Assembly: GCA_030068075.1 (NCBI GenBank) | Contig: CM057826.1 | Location: forward strand, 113,112,746 to 113,176,745 | Direction of reading: 5' to 3' | Origin: Paguma larvata | Lineage: Eukaryota > Chordata > Mammalia > Carnivora > Viverridae | DNA: 64,000 nt | Shown: one piece after another, positions 10,601 to 22,915 of the stretch | Layout of the letters: each line of letters begins with the position of its first letter | Numbering within the stretch: position 1 is the stretch's first letter | Program-made: the position numbers and the translations under genes | Notes under the pieces: generated by a model | Database searches by the model: none | Told to the model about the DNA's origin: nothing | Seen by the model: the letters and a program-made list of their open reading frames with translations, nothing else

Positions 10601-11755
10601 GGACATTTAAGAGTCATAATAGTTGCACACACACTAAAATAACAGTAAATGGCACATCACTGTCACCCTACCTCATTCATTCCTCTGGCACAGCCTTGCT
10701 ATAACAGGTTAATTGACAGTGACAGCAGGAGAAAAATCAGTGTTTCAAGTTTTGTGTTCAAAATGAAGAGGTAAATGTGGGTTGTAGGTTGGGAAGCAGC
10801 AATTCCAAGAGCTGGAAGTCATCTCAGACAATAGAAATCATATTGCAGAAGCTGCCAGAGCTTCATGTTGGCCAGATCCCTAATTCATCCATCCATCCAT
10901 TAGTGCAACAAACTCTCACTGCCTCAATGTGTCAGACTCTGGAACAGAAGCAAGTTTTATAATACATGCCATATCCTGGCCCTTTTCAGAGTCTAATAAA
11001 GAAATAAGAATTCAGATTATTGACCCCTGCTTACGTCTTCAGGTTTTACAGGTCACTGCCCCAGCCCCTCTAGAGTAAATTATAAATCACATTCATGTAG
11101 TGTTTCCCCCCTCCCTAGAAAGCTCCCTAGAACACACTGTTGCATTCCTCTTTCAAGATAATCAAAGTAACTTACATTTAAGTGTTTTTAGCCCCCCCCC
11201 CACTATTTTCTAATATTTACACAACAACTTTCTCAATTTATGTCCATCATAGCACCCTGGGTTTTTTGTATACCAGATTAATTCAGTTAAATGAAACTGA
11301 CACTTACCCTTTCCAAATATTCTTGCTCTCACTATCTATTAAAAAGTCTAACTGGGCTCTGAGAACAAAAGATGAAGAAAAAGAGAAAAAGGAAGAAAGA
11401 AAGGGAAGGAGAGAGGAGGAAGACAACTCACATTAAAATATAAAGAAAGATTACAAATGTACGTCCCCTTGTCAAAATTACCTAATTACTTTATTTAGGT
11501 GGCTCTGACTTTCCTCTTTGGTTAAGTTTACCTGAAGGGACGTTATTAGCGCGCAATGAAAAAGGTATTAGAGTTTTATCTCTGCTTTACAGACATGAAG
11601 CATAAGGACATACTAATTAGAGTTGGCATTTATTCTGGAAGAGAGGCATCAGAACCACACTTTAAGATGCGTTCAATGAGACCACATCAGCTGAAACAGT
11701 GGGAGACTCTTGTTCAAACTCTGAAACCCAATTGTTTTCATTTTAAAATTAAGGT
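10601..11755. other. Unique sequence, nothing recognised
   Basis: Open frames at 10777-10962, 11182-11436 and 11556-11810 have no domains, no splice context and low-complexity ends (a run of K/E codons at 11360-11425), and are treated as chance. A C9 run is at 11192-11200. Confidence 0.5.
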
Positions 11756-12007
11756 CTTGCTTTTGTTTCTTTTCTCAGTGTTTTTTAAAAAGTTCGTTTC
11801 TTTATTTTGATATAGAGAACGCACTCGCGCGCTCATATGCGAGTAGGGGAGGGGCAGACAGAGGAAGAGAGAAAGAGAATCCCAAGCAGGCTCCCGTAAG
11901 AGCCTGTCAGGAACTCAGGAACAGTGAGTTCATGACCTGAGTGAGATTAAGAGTAGGGAGCTCAAACTCCTGAGCCACCCAGGTGCCCCTTGGTTTTGAT
12001 TCTATTC
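11756..12007 (-). mobile_element. CAN-SINE, minus strand, with imperfect 19-bp duplication
   Basis: Body about 11775-11988, ending in 'GAGCCACCCAGGTGCCCC'. Flanks 11756-11774 and 11989-12007 agree at 16 of 19 positions. The body contains an unusual CpG-rich piece 'GCACTCGCGCGCTCATATGC' near 11822, uncommon for this family. Confidence 0.88.
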
Positions 12008-12169
12008 AAATTCTAAAATCATACCACCTGCCTACAGTAAGTCTTAAGTGGCTGACTATCCAGAAGGTTCAGCAAACGTACCAAATTCTTCTAAACACCT
12101 CAGATTTCTTCTCATTAGAGAACCTCTAGGCAGCCAGAATCTCACCTTAAGACTTAGCACATGATATAA

Positions 12170-12415
12170 AGTTCTGATTTTTTTTAACTTTTTTTTAAAC
12201 GTTTATTTATTTTGAGAGAGAAAGAGCTAGCACGAGTGAGGGAGGGAGGGAGAGAGAGGAAGAAAAAAAGAATCCCAAGCAGACTCTTTGCTGTCAGCAT
12301 AGAATCGGACCTGGGGCTCGATCTGAGAAACCATGAGATCATGACCTGAGCCAAGAGCAAGAGCTGGATGCTTAACTGACTGAACCACCCAGGTGCCCCT
12401 AGAGTTGTGATTTTT
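12170..12415 (-). mobile_element. CAN-SINE, minus strand, with 13-bp duplication
   Basis: Body about 12183-12402, from T-rich 'AAACGTTTATTTATTTTGAG' to 'GAACCACCCAGGTGCCCC'. Flanks 'AGTTCTGATTTTT' (12170-12182) and 'AGTTGTGATTTTT' (12403-12415) differ at one base. It lies about 160 bp from the previous SINE in the same orientation. Confidence 0.92.
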
Positions 12416-13460
12416 AAAAGAAGTTTTCAAAGTGGAGATTCAAAGATAATATAGAATAGAATGTGCTAAACAACTTATGGATTTGTTTGCACATAAGTAT
12501 TGCTTGAGAAGTGGAAGTAAAATATTTCATGCCAAGGAAGAAGCTCATTACTGGCCTGTCCTGGTGTGAGCCCCAACGTTTCTTCCCTCAGGGATTAGTC
12601 ATCTGTCGATGTTCTGTAGTCCATTGAGAAGATCAATGGCAAACAGTAAACGGAAATTAAGGACTCCATATGGTAAAAAATACTATAGAGAAGAAAACAT
12701 AAGCACATCAGTAGAGTTATCTTGGTGAACATAAGTCATGAGAAATGGTTACTACTGTAAGTTCAAATACTGACATGCAAATTAAATAGCTGAATTTTGA
12801 TCAAAGATTCCTAGTTCTAAGAAAGTTCATGGCTTATTATTAGTTTACAAGGCTCCTATAAATAACATTTAAATAAATAAACAAATTAGACTATGTATTA
12901 GCAATGGAATGTACTAACTCTACCATTTAGTACTGGAATGTTGATTTTCATTTATTATCCTTAGAAAAGGCAGTAGTCAGTCTTACCCATCTATGGATTT
13001 CACTCCCTGTCTAACTGTAGCTACACCACCAGAATGATCTGGATGTTTGCCAACTATTTGATAATAGACTCAAAAGAGAACTTACTCTTTGTCATGAATT
13101 GTGACAGGAGTATCAAGATTTTCAGAAGGTTAAAAAACATTTGAAATAATTTAAAATTTAAGATTAGGAAGTCAGTGTTGAACAGTATTAACCTGCCGAT
13201 ATCTGACCATTTTCTACCTAAAACGAGTCAATTCTGTATACTTCAAATGAACTTACTGCATACAGTATGCCACTTCCTCTGCCTCTCCTGGGCAAATACA
13301 GTGATTATGGTATTCTTCTTGCTGACCTAAGGATGCTCAACTCTGTGCTCAGGTAGCCACTATCAACCAATCACTATCAAAAGAGGAGACCAAATTTATC
13401 CAATATACTGGATCTAGATCCCTCTTTAAACATGCGGCTCTTGCAAAATTGATTGGCTGG
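12416..13460. other. Unique AT-rich sequence
   Basis: No repeat family or coding signal recognised. Confidence 0.45.
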
Positions 13461-13464
13461 TTGA

Positions 13465-14085
13465 TTCATTCATTCATTCAGGAATTCTTTTTTGAGTGTC
13501 TACCCTATCAGCAGGACTGAGTGAGGATGTAGGGGAATACAGAAGAGTATATACAGGGGGATTTATAAGACACTTTGATATGCAGATTATACACACAAGA
13601 AAGTTTATGTATGAAAATCAGATAATAAGCATATGATATTACTGGAGAAAGTAAAGGGATGTTTGGGCTTTGGGACAATAAGGAGGAAGGAATAATCCCA
13701 TGGCCTTGACTAATGTGAAAGCCTTCATTACCAGTTGAGTCTTTTAATCAATAGGATTTTAAAAGACAGATGAAAGATGAACAGCACACCAGCTAGGACG
13801 AACTATGTCATCAAATGGAACTGCCCATGATATATATTCTTGAAGGAAGCAAAAGCCTGTAGGAAAAGAGAGGTCTGTAAGTATGAATGGGGTAGAAATT
13901 TCACCAAGGGAGAAAGAGGGGTAAGGTTGGAGAAGAAAGTTGAAATTACACTAGAAGAAACAGTCTAATGAATATTCTATAGTAATTTCTAAGTAATCAG
14001 AAGTTATTGAATGTTTTGAGCACAGATAGGACAGGAGAAAATGTTCTAGAAAAACTGGTGTAGCATCCACCTTTAGGATGGACTG
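13465..14085 (-). repeat. L2 fragment, minus strand
   Basis: Starts with the reverse of the L2 tail: 'GATTCATTCATTCATTCAGG' then 'TTGAGTGTCTACCCTATCAG'. Further on 'AAGTTATTGAATGTTTTGAG' and 'GACAGGAGAAAATGTTCTAG' match reversed internal L2. The middle is heavily diverged. Confidence 0.55.
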
Positions 14086-14297
14086 CAAGCAGAGCCTACC
14101 AGAAGCCAGCTGAGAGATGCCTTCTTTGCCACGACAAAGAAGATAACTGAAATATGTGTACTAAGTTGCACACAAAAGTTTAAAGGAGGTTACTTACAAA
14201 GTGAAATAAAAGAATGAGTTACAGTTGCTATAAATTTGGATTCATTTCACTAGACACTAACTCACCATTCTACACTGCTGTGGCATTTCAGCACTTC

Positions 14298-14407
14298 GTT
14301 TATTCAACAAATATTTAATTAGCCCTGGGTTCAACATGTCTAGGTTCTGAGGATGCAAGTGTGGATGAAGTGGACACTCTGTCTTGTCTCAGATAGCTAC
14401 ATTCTAG

Positions 14408-14459
<52 letters not shown>

Positions 14460-14590
14460 AGGACAGAAAGGATGATTGCAACCTGTGGTTACTGAAGGAA
14501 ACAATGTGGGTGAAATGATAGAAAATGGCACAGGAAACTTCTTCATGAAAAAAGTAAGAAAGAGCTCCCTAAAGGCTGAGTGTAAAGCAA
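14298..14590 (-). repeat. L2 fragment, minus strand, containing a (GA)n tract
   Basis: 'TTTATTCAACAAATATTTAA' followed by 'TCTAGGTTCTGAGGATGCAA' and 'CTACATTCTAGCAAG' is a clear reversed L2 tail; the (GA)n expansion then follows and the element continues to about 14590. Confidence 0.65.
14411..14455. repeat. (GA)n microsatellite
   Basis: About 22 uninterrupted GA units inside an L2 remnant, probably length-polymorphic. Confidence 0.95.
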
Positions 14591-15088
14591 AAACCTAAAA
14601 GAATTATTAGAGTCTTGGTTCTACAATAGCAAGTATACTGCAACTGTGTATTTCAAAGGCAACATAATTTCCCTTCCTTGTCCTTTTCCTCTTCTAACTT
14701 TATGTCAAAGATTGATTCAGCCTACAGGTTGTTACTCTTGCCAGCTAATGATGGACCAAAATAGCTACGGGACACCAAGTGCAGGTGAGGAAATCATTAA
14801 CTTACTAGCAGAGAATCAACATCGAGATGGTAATTGTTGCCCTAAATCCAAACCTCCATAGTAAATATTTATTGGCAGGAAGGCATCTTTCTGCCCCTGA
14901 TGGTTCTATTAACACACAGCTATTCAAGGCTGAAAGCCCTTTTTCACATCTATTTAGCAAAGCCTAGTAGAGTATATTGTTATACCTTAAAATTCCAGGG
15001 AATTCAAACATCTGGTTAAAACAACAGAAAGAAAACTCTTCTGCTGTGTTCACTAAATCTCTTCCTAACTGCCCCCAAAGCCTTTGAG
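14591..15088. other. Unique sequence
   Basis: Nothing recognised; a 71-codon plus frame at 14646-14861 has no domain. Confidence 0.45.
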
Positions 15089-15342
15089 GACTCTGTTTTT
15101 CGTTCTTTCTTTTTTTTTTTAATTTTTAAAAAATATTTATTTATTTTTGAGAGAGAGACAGAACGTGAGTGGGGGAGGGACAGAGACAGAGACACAGAAT
15201 GTGAAGCAGGCTCCAGACTCTGAGCTGTCAGCACAGAGCCCAACACGGGGCTCAAACTCAAGAACTGTGAGATCATGACCTGAGCCGAAGTTGGACACTT
15301 AACCGACTGAGTCACCCAGGTGCGCTGATGACTTTGTTTTTC
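15089..15342 (-). mobile_element. CAN-SINE, minus strand, with 13-bp duplication
   Basis: Body about 15102-15329, from 'AATATTTATTTATTTTTGAG' to 'GAGTCACCCAGGTGCGC'. Flanks 'GACTCTGTTTTTC' (15089-15101) and 'GACTTTGTTTTTC' (15330-15342) differ once. A 99-codon minus frame over it is the SINE's antisense shadow. Confidence 0.92.
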
Positions 15343-15711
15343 TATGTTTCTTCTGATTCTTTTCTCTTAAGACTTTTGGTATCCATTCAAGTTTCAACTT
15401 CTAGTCTTGGCCAATAGCCCTGATGAGTACTGTAGGAATTTGCACGGTTGCTCTCTTTTCAGCACTGAAATTTGTCTTATGACACTGAAAATATCTTATG
15501 TAAAATATGCGAGTGCGTGCCTAATCCTACCACTCAGACTATAAACTCTTTGAAGATGTGTTTTATTAATTGTATGTTCTCCATAGCACTTTTTATTTGC
15601 ACAGCAAATGTATAAGTGGAGAGGGTCTTTATGAGTGAAAGAGTAGTTGATAAAATGATTTCACTAAAGAACCCTTACAACTATCTCTCCCTGGCAAAAG
15701 CAAAGCAGACA

Positions 15712-15872
15712 ATTTCTAGACCTATGGCTCCTAAACATGATGGTACATTAGGATTACCTGGCAGCTTATTCAAAATACAAATGCCTGGGCCCCACATCTG
15801 CAGTTCCCCATCACGTAAGAATCTGAATGAGCAGACCTGGGTTAGGCTTAAGGAATTGGCTTTAGTGCAATT
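15712..15872 (+). repeat. MER5A-type DNA transposon remnant
   Basis: Reads 'TTAGGATTACCTGGCAGCTT', 'AAAATACAAATGCCTGGGCC', 'CCCACATCTGCAG' and 'TCTGAATGAGCAGACCTGGG', matching the order of MER5A ('ATCAGAATCACCTGGAGGGC..CTGGGCCCCACCCCCAGAG..TCTGATTCAGTAGGTCTGGG'). Confidence 0.75.
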
Positions 15873-15924
15873 GGTGCAAAAAAATTCCTCCTAGGTATAT
15901 CCAGTGTGTGGTGGGCTTAAAATC

Positions 15925-16150
15925 TACTGATCTACCAACTAATTTCAAAAATAGAGAAGTCACGGCGACCAAATGTACAGTACAGGGAATATAGTCAACA
16001 TATTCTAGTAACGTTGAATGGTGACAGATAGTAGCTACACTTGTGGTAAGCATAACATATGGAGAAGTTGAATCACTATGTTGAACACCTGAAACTAATT
16101 TAAGATTGTGTGTCAACTCTACTCAAGTTAAAAAAAATTTAAATAAATAA
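15925..16150 (+). repeat. Carnivore L1 3'-terminal fragment
   Basis: 'GTGACAGATAGTAGCTACAC', 'GTTGAATCACTATGTTGAAC' and 'CCTGAAACTAATTTAAGATT' followed by an A-rich end match the 3' UTR end of carnivore L1. Only the last ~220 bp are present, a severe 5' truncation. Confidence 0.75.
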
Positions 16151-16757
16151 AAATAGATCACCAATGGCATGCAGTCCTATTATGAACACATTTAGGAGTT
16201 TACAAGGAACTATATTTTACATGTTTTTGTCTGTGATATTTTTAAAGTAATTACAAAAACCAGGTCTAAATAGCCAGAAGAAAATAAATCTGAATTTAAG
16301 TTTAGCTTCATAAATAGTTTGCAAAGTCAACAGTTTCATCCAAGAAAATGTTTTTTTATCATGGATTTTCAATGCACAATTATGGTTTTACAACAGAGTT
16401 TCTGCTTCTGTGGGTATGCTACTTTAGGTACTCAGAAGGCCTTTTGCAGGACAAAACAACTAGATCCTAGGTAAAATCTCATTTGTATTGCATTACTGGA
16501 TTTTAGAAGTAAGAGAAATTGCCAGTAAGGAGTAAAAAGAGGTGAAGTAGCTATAGCCAAAAAAAAAAAAAAAAAAAAAAAAAAGCGTGGGCTGCACTGA
16601 GGAAAAGAATTTGTTTCACAACTGTGATGTGGAGACCAAGTCTTGTCTTGGAAGCAAGGTGGGAAAACTAAATATGAGACACATACTAAGCCAAGGACTC
16701 TGGGTTGGGAATAAAATGATCATTGTTCAATAGCACTTCCTGGATTTCAGCAAAATG
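16151..16757. other. Unique sequence with a 26-base A run at 16559-16584
   Basis: No repeat recognised upstream of the A run, so whether it is a retrotransposon tail or simple poly(A) growth cannot be told. Confidence 0.4.
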
Positions 16758-16930
16758 AAAAATATTTCCCCAAGGCACCTGGGCGGTTCAGTTGCTTGAG
16801 CATCCGACTTCACTTCAGGTCATGATCTCATGGATCGTTCCTGAGTCTGAGCTCTGTATTGGGCTCTCTGCTGTCAGTGCAGAGCCTGCTTTGGATTCTC
16901 TGTCTTCCTCACTTTCTGCCCCTCCCCCAC

Positions 16931-16980
<50 letters not shown>

Positions 16981-17010
16981 AAAGATAAATAAATATTAAA
17001 AAATATTTTC
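16758..17010 (+). mobile_element. CAN-SINE, plus strand, with long (CT)n
   Basis: Body about 16772-16998; head 'AGGCACCTGGGCGGTTCAGT'. It has about 20 CT units near 16935-16976, then 'AAAGATAAATAAATATT'. The flanking 'AAAAATATTT' motifs at about 16758 and 17000 look like a short imperfect duplication. Confidence 0.9.
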
Positions 17011-18132
17011 TCACTGGAGGAAGAAACTCAAGGTAGACTCCCAAGTTTACCACACATTAATGATGACCAAATTTGAGTTTATAAGAAAAAATCAACTCAC
17101 GCACAAGGAAATAAGCTACCAGAAGAAACAACAGAAAACAGACCCCAAGGACTTCGGATGTTGGAATCATAAATATAAAATAACCTGTGTGAAATGTTTA
17201 CAGAAATAAAAATTGAATGTCAAAAAACAAAAAGTATTTTTGAAAAAGAATGAAAAATATAATTCGAAATAAAATTTAGAAGGGTTTTACAGAAGATTAG
17301 AAACAGGTGATGGAAGAAGGAAAATAATGCTCAGACTACAACACAGAAGGAAAGAAATAGAAATTACGGTGGAGAACTTAGAAGATATTCAGAATAGAGT
17401 GAGAAGGTTCAAAATGAGGGGTGCCTGGTGGCTCAGTAGGTTAAATGGCCAACTCTTGGTTTCAGCTCAGGTCATGATCTCATCGTTCATGAGTTTGAGG
17501 CCCACATCAGGGGGCCTGCTTGAGATCTCTTTCTGCACCTCCCTGCTTTCTATCTCTCTCTCTCTCAAAAATAAATAAATAGACTTACATATATTTAGTG
17601 TGACTCCCAAAGAAAAGAATTAAAGAATGATATGAGAAAAATGAGGAGGTAATTGCTGAAGCTGGCATATCTGCTAATGGTATGCCGGTAATTTGGAGTA
17701 GGCTTCCCCCTAAAGAAAGTTTGTAAAAATTAAAAAAATGTGTTTAAGAACTTCTAAATAATATCTAGGGGTTAACCAGAGAGAAAATATTACTCAAATG
17801 AGGTTTAGTAGAAGCCGTGAATCTAGAAAACGGAGTCCAGGAATGAGGGCCACTTTTATACCGTGCGAGTTTGCAGATCCACCAAGGTAGCTGAGAGACT
17901 GAGGTGAACCTTGACTCAGTGATTTTGAGTTCCTTGAGGAAAAGCTGAATGCAAGTAACTTACTGAGAGATGAACTTAAGAAACACAGGTAGGAGAGTAA
18001 GGAACTGAGCAAAGAAATGGCGACATAGTAAAGCATCATTAGGCAAGTTCCCACTAATGTAACTGAAGCTTAATCCTACTGAGGAACTCTGTAATTAGTG
18101 AGGACCTTAGGATTAAAAATTATATCACCCTA
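17011..18132 (+). repeat. Old L1M 5'/ORF1-region segment (copy A)
   Basis: 17100-17420 resembles the early-mammalian L1M region around ORF1: 'AACAACAGAAAACAGACCCC', 'GGACTTCGGATGTTGGAATC', then purine-rich helical-type sequence ending 'AATAGAGTGAGAAGGTTC'. It resumes after a SINE with 'CTCCCAAAGAAAAGAATTAA'. A similar block occurs again near 18790-19180 (copy B). The part 17720-18132 is assigned only by position. Confidence 0.45.
17417..17580 (+). mobile_element. CAN-SINE with internal deletion
   Basis: Head 'GGGGTGCCTGGTGGCTCAGT' and tail '(CT)n AAAAATAAATAAATAG' are present. About 30-40 bases of the middle are missing: 'CACATCAGGG' runs straight into 'GGCCTGCTTGAG', without the 'CTCTGTGCTGACAGCTCAG' part. 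No clear target duplication. Confidence 0.85.
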
Positions 18133-18343
18133 AGGGCACCTGGGTGGCTCAGTCAGTTCAGCATCTGACTGGCTCAGGTCATGATCTTGTGGTTTGTGCC
18201 CCATGTCAGGCTCTGTGCTGACAGCTCAGAGCCTGGAGCCTGCTTCAGATTCTATGTCTCCTCTCTCTCTACCCCTCTCCTGTTTGCACTCTGCCTCTCT
18301 TTATCAAAAATGGATAAATAATAAAAAAAATTATTTCACCCTA
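18115..18343 (+). mobile_element. CAN-SINE with 18-bp target-site duplication
   Basis: Body 18133-18325; head 'AGGGCACCTGGGTGGCTCAG'. About eight bases are missing before 'GGCTCAGGTCATGATCTTG', as is part of the 'GTGAGTTCGA' B-box region, so its internal promoter is damaged. Flanks 18115-18132 and 18326-18343 ('AAAAATTATATCACCCTA' against 'AAAAATTATTTCACCCTA') match at 17 of 18 bases. Confidence 0.93.
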
Positions 18344-18779
18344 GGGAAAAGGGAGTTGGAATATTTATATACCAACTACTTTCAGTCATTGCTTATGACT
18401 CCCAAGGAATCAACTGTTCTGTGTCACTGCTGATCTGCCATGCATGTGGCTACTAGAAAGAACCCTCAGGCATAGAAATGCCGATTCTGGTAGTTGGAAG
18501 TCAAGTTGGTGCACAAAATATAATGGTAAGATCCAATGAGATAAGAGTAAGACACCATCAGCATAGTTTTTAGGGGTTCTCACAGAGCTAAAAGGAAAAA
18601 CTCAAAGCTCGGTCCACCCAAGAGGAAGGGATTTTAGTAAGACATCCTTTATGCCGTGCTGGGATCTAGGAGAAATGGATCCTAAAGGTAAGAGTGAGGA
18701 AATGAAAAATGAAAATTTGCATTAGGCAGAGGCAACGTCATCTTAGAACTTAAGTTATTCCTACAAAGAAATTTCCAAA

Positions 18780-21700
18780 TACAATTTTTGGGAAACAATA
18801 AAGGTAAACGAGATATAGACAGCATGAGGGAGAGACAGCAAAATAACAGACAATAGAAACAGACCTCAGAACTTCAGGTAATGGAACTAGCAGACACAGA
18901 ACACATGTTTATTATGGCCAGGAAAACAAAACCCAGACATTACTATTTTGACAGAAAATTTCAAACTACAAAAACTGTTTTAATAGAAACTTGATAAGAA
19001 ATAAATGAGAATATGTAACTGAAAAATATGTCTGAAATTAAGAACTCAGTGGACAGGTTTAAGAGCAAGTTAGATGGAGGTGAAATCACAATGAGTAAAG
19101 TGAAAAATACATAGAAAAACCCAGAGTCAAGCACAAAGCAACAAAAATATGGAAATGTAAAGAGGGGAAAAAACAGAGACGACAGTGGGAAGACTTTTTT
19201 TTATATATATAAATATATAATATAATATATATATACATTATATATATATACATATGTATACATAGATACTTTGAGTACCAAAAGGTGAGGACAAATGGAC
19301 AGACTCCATTACAAGAAATAATGCCTAAAAATTCTCCAAACTTGATGAAATACATCAAGCCATATATCAGGAAGCTCAACAAAAGCTAAATAGAATAATT
19401 TTTTAAAAGGGGCATTTAATTACATCAGAGTGATGCTATTAAAAAAGAAAAAGTCATAAAATGAAACAAAATATTTTTGTTATTTGATTACTGTCAAAGA
19501 AGTAAAAGATAAACTGTGAGCTGAGTTCTCAAGAGCAGCAAGGTTTGAATGATTTCTCCACTGCATTAAAGAAAAATCGTTTCCAACCTGGAAAGCTCCA
19601 CCAAGTGAATATGTGCTTTAAATACGGAAACAAAATAAAGATATTTCAAACAAATGAAAACTGACAGTTCACTACCAGACGACTTACAAAATAAGAAAAT
19701 TCTCAAGGGTGATCTGAGACAGAAGATGATTACAAATAGAAAATTAGAGATGCAGAAAAAATTCAAAAGAAAAATAAATAGATATATGGGTATAGTTAAA
19801 TAAGCATTGATTCTATAAAAGAAAAATAATGAGGTTTTATACACACATACACATACATTAGCATTTAATTTGGAGGGAATAAAGGATAAATAAAATCATT
19901 GGGTTATAAGGTGGATTGATTTTGGGAGGAGAGGGTAAAGGTGTCAATTATTAAAAGATTTTCATGAGTGAATAATACAAATTACAATTTCTAGAATAAT
20001 GTTTAAAAAATTGATGACTAGTGAAAAACTTCCAGTCTACTAGAAGGATTGAAAAATAAAATACTCAATCCAGAAAAAGAAATGAGAGAAATGGTAATAT
20101 ATAACAGGTAGGTTAAATTGAAAATACCTAATAAGATGCATATTCCAAGTATTGTAATTACATTCCATGGAAATTAAATATCTCCAAGAGAAAAGATTAT
20201 CAGTCTCAATTAAACAAAGAAGAAAATGAAAATTCAAGAGAATTATCTAAAACATGTGAACACAGAACCACATGCTGAAACAGAGACAACCTAGCCAATC
20301 CACAGCTTGTGAGACATACCAACAAATTGTGGAATGCCACTGAGACTTGGGGTTTTATTCTTGTTGAACATTAAGTTTTGGCTGAGACAAAAAAATAGTA
20401 CATAGATATGGCATGGTGTCATGATAAAAACTTAAAATATATGATATTAAGTTTGGGATTGAGTGATAGGTATAGAGAAACAAGTCTAAAAACTATTCAG
20501 CTGCCAAGATGGGTAGTTTCTCCCACATTCTCTTCAAAAGTGGCCAAATCAAGAAATAGATCTTTAGATGATAAAGGTAAGCTATAAAAAATGTACTGAA
20601 AATATCGAAGTTGATGAGGAAATGTCAAAATTCTTCTCTTTGAAATCAGCAAGATATGAGGAGAATACACTCACTGAATTTATTAAACAAAAAATAAGAG
20701 ACCCTAGACTGAGCTGAAGAGAAAATGAAAGAATTATAAATGAAGAAATAAAATTGTCATTATTTGCAGATAATATATTTGTGCACAGTGAAAATCCAAC
20801 AACTTTACAGATCAATTATTAGAATTAAGACATGAGTTTAGGGAGCTTGATAGATACAAAATAAATTTCTAAATATCAACTGCAATTCTGTAACCTGCAA
20901 CAAATTGAAAATGAAAAAAATTTAAAGATAACAATTATAACAGCTTCAGAAAATACCAATACCTAGGATAAATCTAGCAAAATGCATGTCATCACTCTAT
21001 ACAAAACACTGCAAATGTAACTGTATTAAATGATATTTGATTTAACCTAAGGGTATATACTTTTACTAGATAGAGGAAAACAAAACTTTTTAAAATTAAT
21101 TTTCCACAAGTTGATCTATAGTTTCAAAACTATTTATACCAACATCCCAGATATTTTTACTCATTTGATTAGATAATTGACATGCTAACCCTAAAATTTA
21201 TATGTAATTGTAAAATGCCAAAAATACCTAAAACATACTTGAAGAATAATAAAATATGGTAGAAATTGCTCTATGAGAAAGCAAGACTTTTGAAAAAGTT
21301 ATAATAATTAATCAATTGTCAATATTGATGTAATCAGAGAAATACACCAATGGAATAGACCATAAAGAAAGAACCCAGCTATAAACAACAATATAAGCCA
21401 AAACTGGCATTTCAGACCGATTGGAAAAATAGACTTTTTACTGAATGATAAAAGGACAATTGAATATCTACATGGAAAACCTGTTTTCACTTGATCTCCA
21501 CTTCATACAATATACAAAAATCAATTCCAGGTGGATTATAAGCCTAAATATGAAAATCAAAGCATAATTTTTGGAATAGAAGATAATTTAAGTAAATATA
21601 TTCGTGACTTAGTTTAAAGAAAGATTTATTTAATCCTAAAGGGCATAATTGGCTACTTGGAAAATATTTAAATTTTTTTATCCAAAACACAATTGGCAAA

Positions 21701-22117
21701 ATAGAACATATTTATAACATGTATCAGTAACAAAGGAATCATAATTATAATACACAAAGAAATTCTACAAATCAGTAGAGCAGACAATTCAATTTTTTCA
21801 ATGGGTAAAATATCTGTATAGACAATTTGCAAAACAAGAAACGAAAATGGCCACTAAGCATCAAAAATCCTAGTGTTAATCTGGGCAAGCTGTAAATATA
21901 TGAAAATGCATTAGTAATTGAGAAATTCAAGCTGAACCCACAATAAAATCATAATACACACCCACCAGATTGACTGAAATTAAATAGTCCAACAATAACG
22001 AATACAGATATAATAAGAAACAACGTAAATTGTCATAAACTACTGTAAATCGTGTGAAAACCTTTGGAAAATAAATTGACATTGTCTAGTGAAATTGAAA
22101 ATACACATACTTGATAG
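18780..22117 (+). pseudogene. Old L1M LINE relic (copy B), ORF2 remnants in plus orientation
   Basis: The left part (18790-19180) repeats the L1M region seen in copy A. 19310-19380 ('ATTCTCCAAACTTGATGAAA') and 19630-19740 ('AAAATAAAGATATTTCAAAC') follow the L1M inter-ORF order. Reverse-transcriptase text survives at about 20755-20830, where translation gives LSLFADNIFVHSENP; the usual FADD box is FADN here, so the second catalytic aspartate is lost. ORF2 C-terminal sequence decays through 21100-22110, with many stops in every frame. L1 ORF2 normally encodes an endonuclease-reverse transcriptase that copies L1 RNA at a nicked target; this one cannot. A (TA)n patch lies at 19200-19262. The right edge is set by the start of the carnivore L1. 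Confidence 0.65.
19198..19265. repeat. (TA)n-rich low-complexity tract
   Basis: About 65 bases of nearly pure A/T, mostly TATATA units with short interruptions, inside an old L1. Open minus frames here read as runs of I, Y and M codons. Confidence 0.9.
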
Positions 22118-22915
22118 GAGGGTGGAAGGTGGGAGCAGAGTAGGAGGACCGTAGGCTCAACTTGTCCCACAAATACAACTAGATAACTCTCGAATCACTC
22201 TAAATACCTAGAAATCAACCTGAAGACTCACAGGATAAACCCTACGACTCAAGGGAGTGAAGAGGCCACCTAGAAGAAAGTAGGAAGTGCAGAGATGCAA
22301 TTTGGGAGAGAAAGGGATCATGGCTGCTGCAGTGGAGAGCAGGCCGAAGTCGCAGAGAAGGGACTAGGGGAGCCTGGGGAAAAGTGAATCCCCAGAGCAA
22401 CTGGACTGGAAAGAAAGAGGGAACAAATTTTGTGAGTTCTTGCAGCCAGTAGGGCTTAAAGCCTAGAGTTCTAAAAGTCAGCATGCTTGGCTTGGAGAGA
22501 GCCCAGAGGGCACTGTGCTGCTCTAGATGAGAAGGCAGGCATACAGCCTATGAACACAGTGTGGAAACAGCAATCTGAAGCATGCCTGGGGCACATAGGG
22601 AGAGATTATTCCATCATCTCAGAGCACATCCCAGAAAGTCACCATTCATGGAGAGACCCTTATGGGAACAAAGGAACTGGCAGCCACCATCTCCCTCCCC
22701 ACACACACACTCCTTGGCATAAGCACAGGGCCACCATGGGAACCAGCACAGAGTGGTTACTGGCTACCTAACTTGCTTTCACCAGCTCCGTGCCTCACCC
22801 CATTTCCAGTGCAACCACCCCTCCCACTCATGCTTGCCTCAGTCCCAGGCGGTGGCCCCCTTCCCCAGAGCGAAAAGGACAAACCAAAAGTGACAGTAGA
22901 AGTAGGAAACACAGA
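22118..22915 (+). repeat. Carnivore L1 5' UTR (plus-strand copy)
   Basis: Begins 'GGAGGGTGGAAGGTGGGAGC' then 'GAGTAGGAGGACCGTAGGCT', a worn form of the L1 start with its 'AAGATGGCGGAGTAGGAGGACC' signature. It continues GC-richer than its surroundings. YY1-type sites (AAGATGGC) normally drive L1 transcription here; in this copy that site is degraded. Several open frames cross it on both strands (22242-23053) but none matches an ORF1 protein. Confidence 0.6.

Noticed and set aside
14411..14455. Regular repeats that might be mistaken for a CRISPR array
   Set aside because: Simple dinucleotide microsatellite; no spacers, and the host DNA is mammalian.
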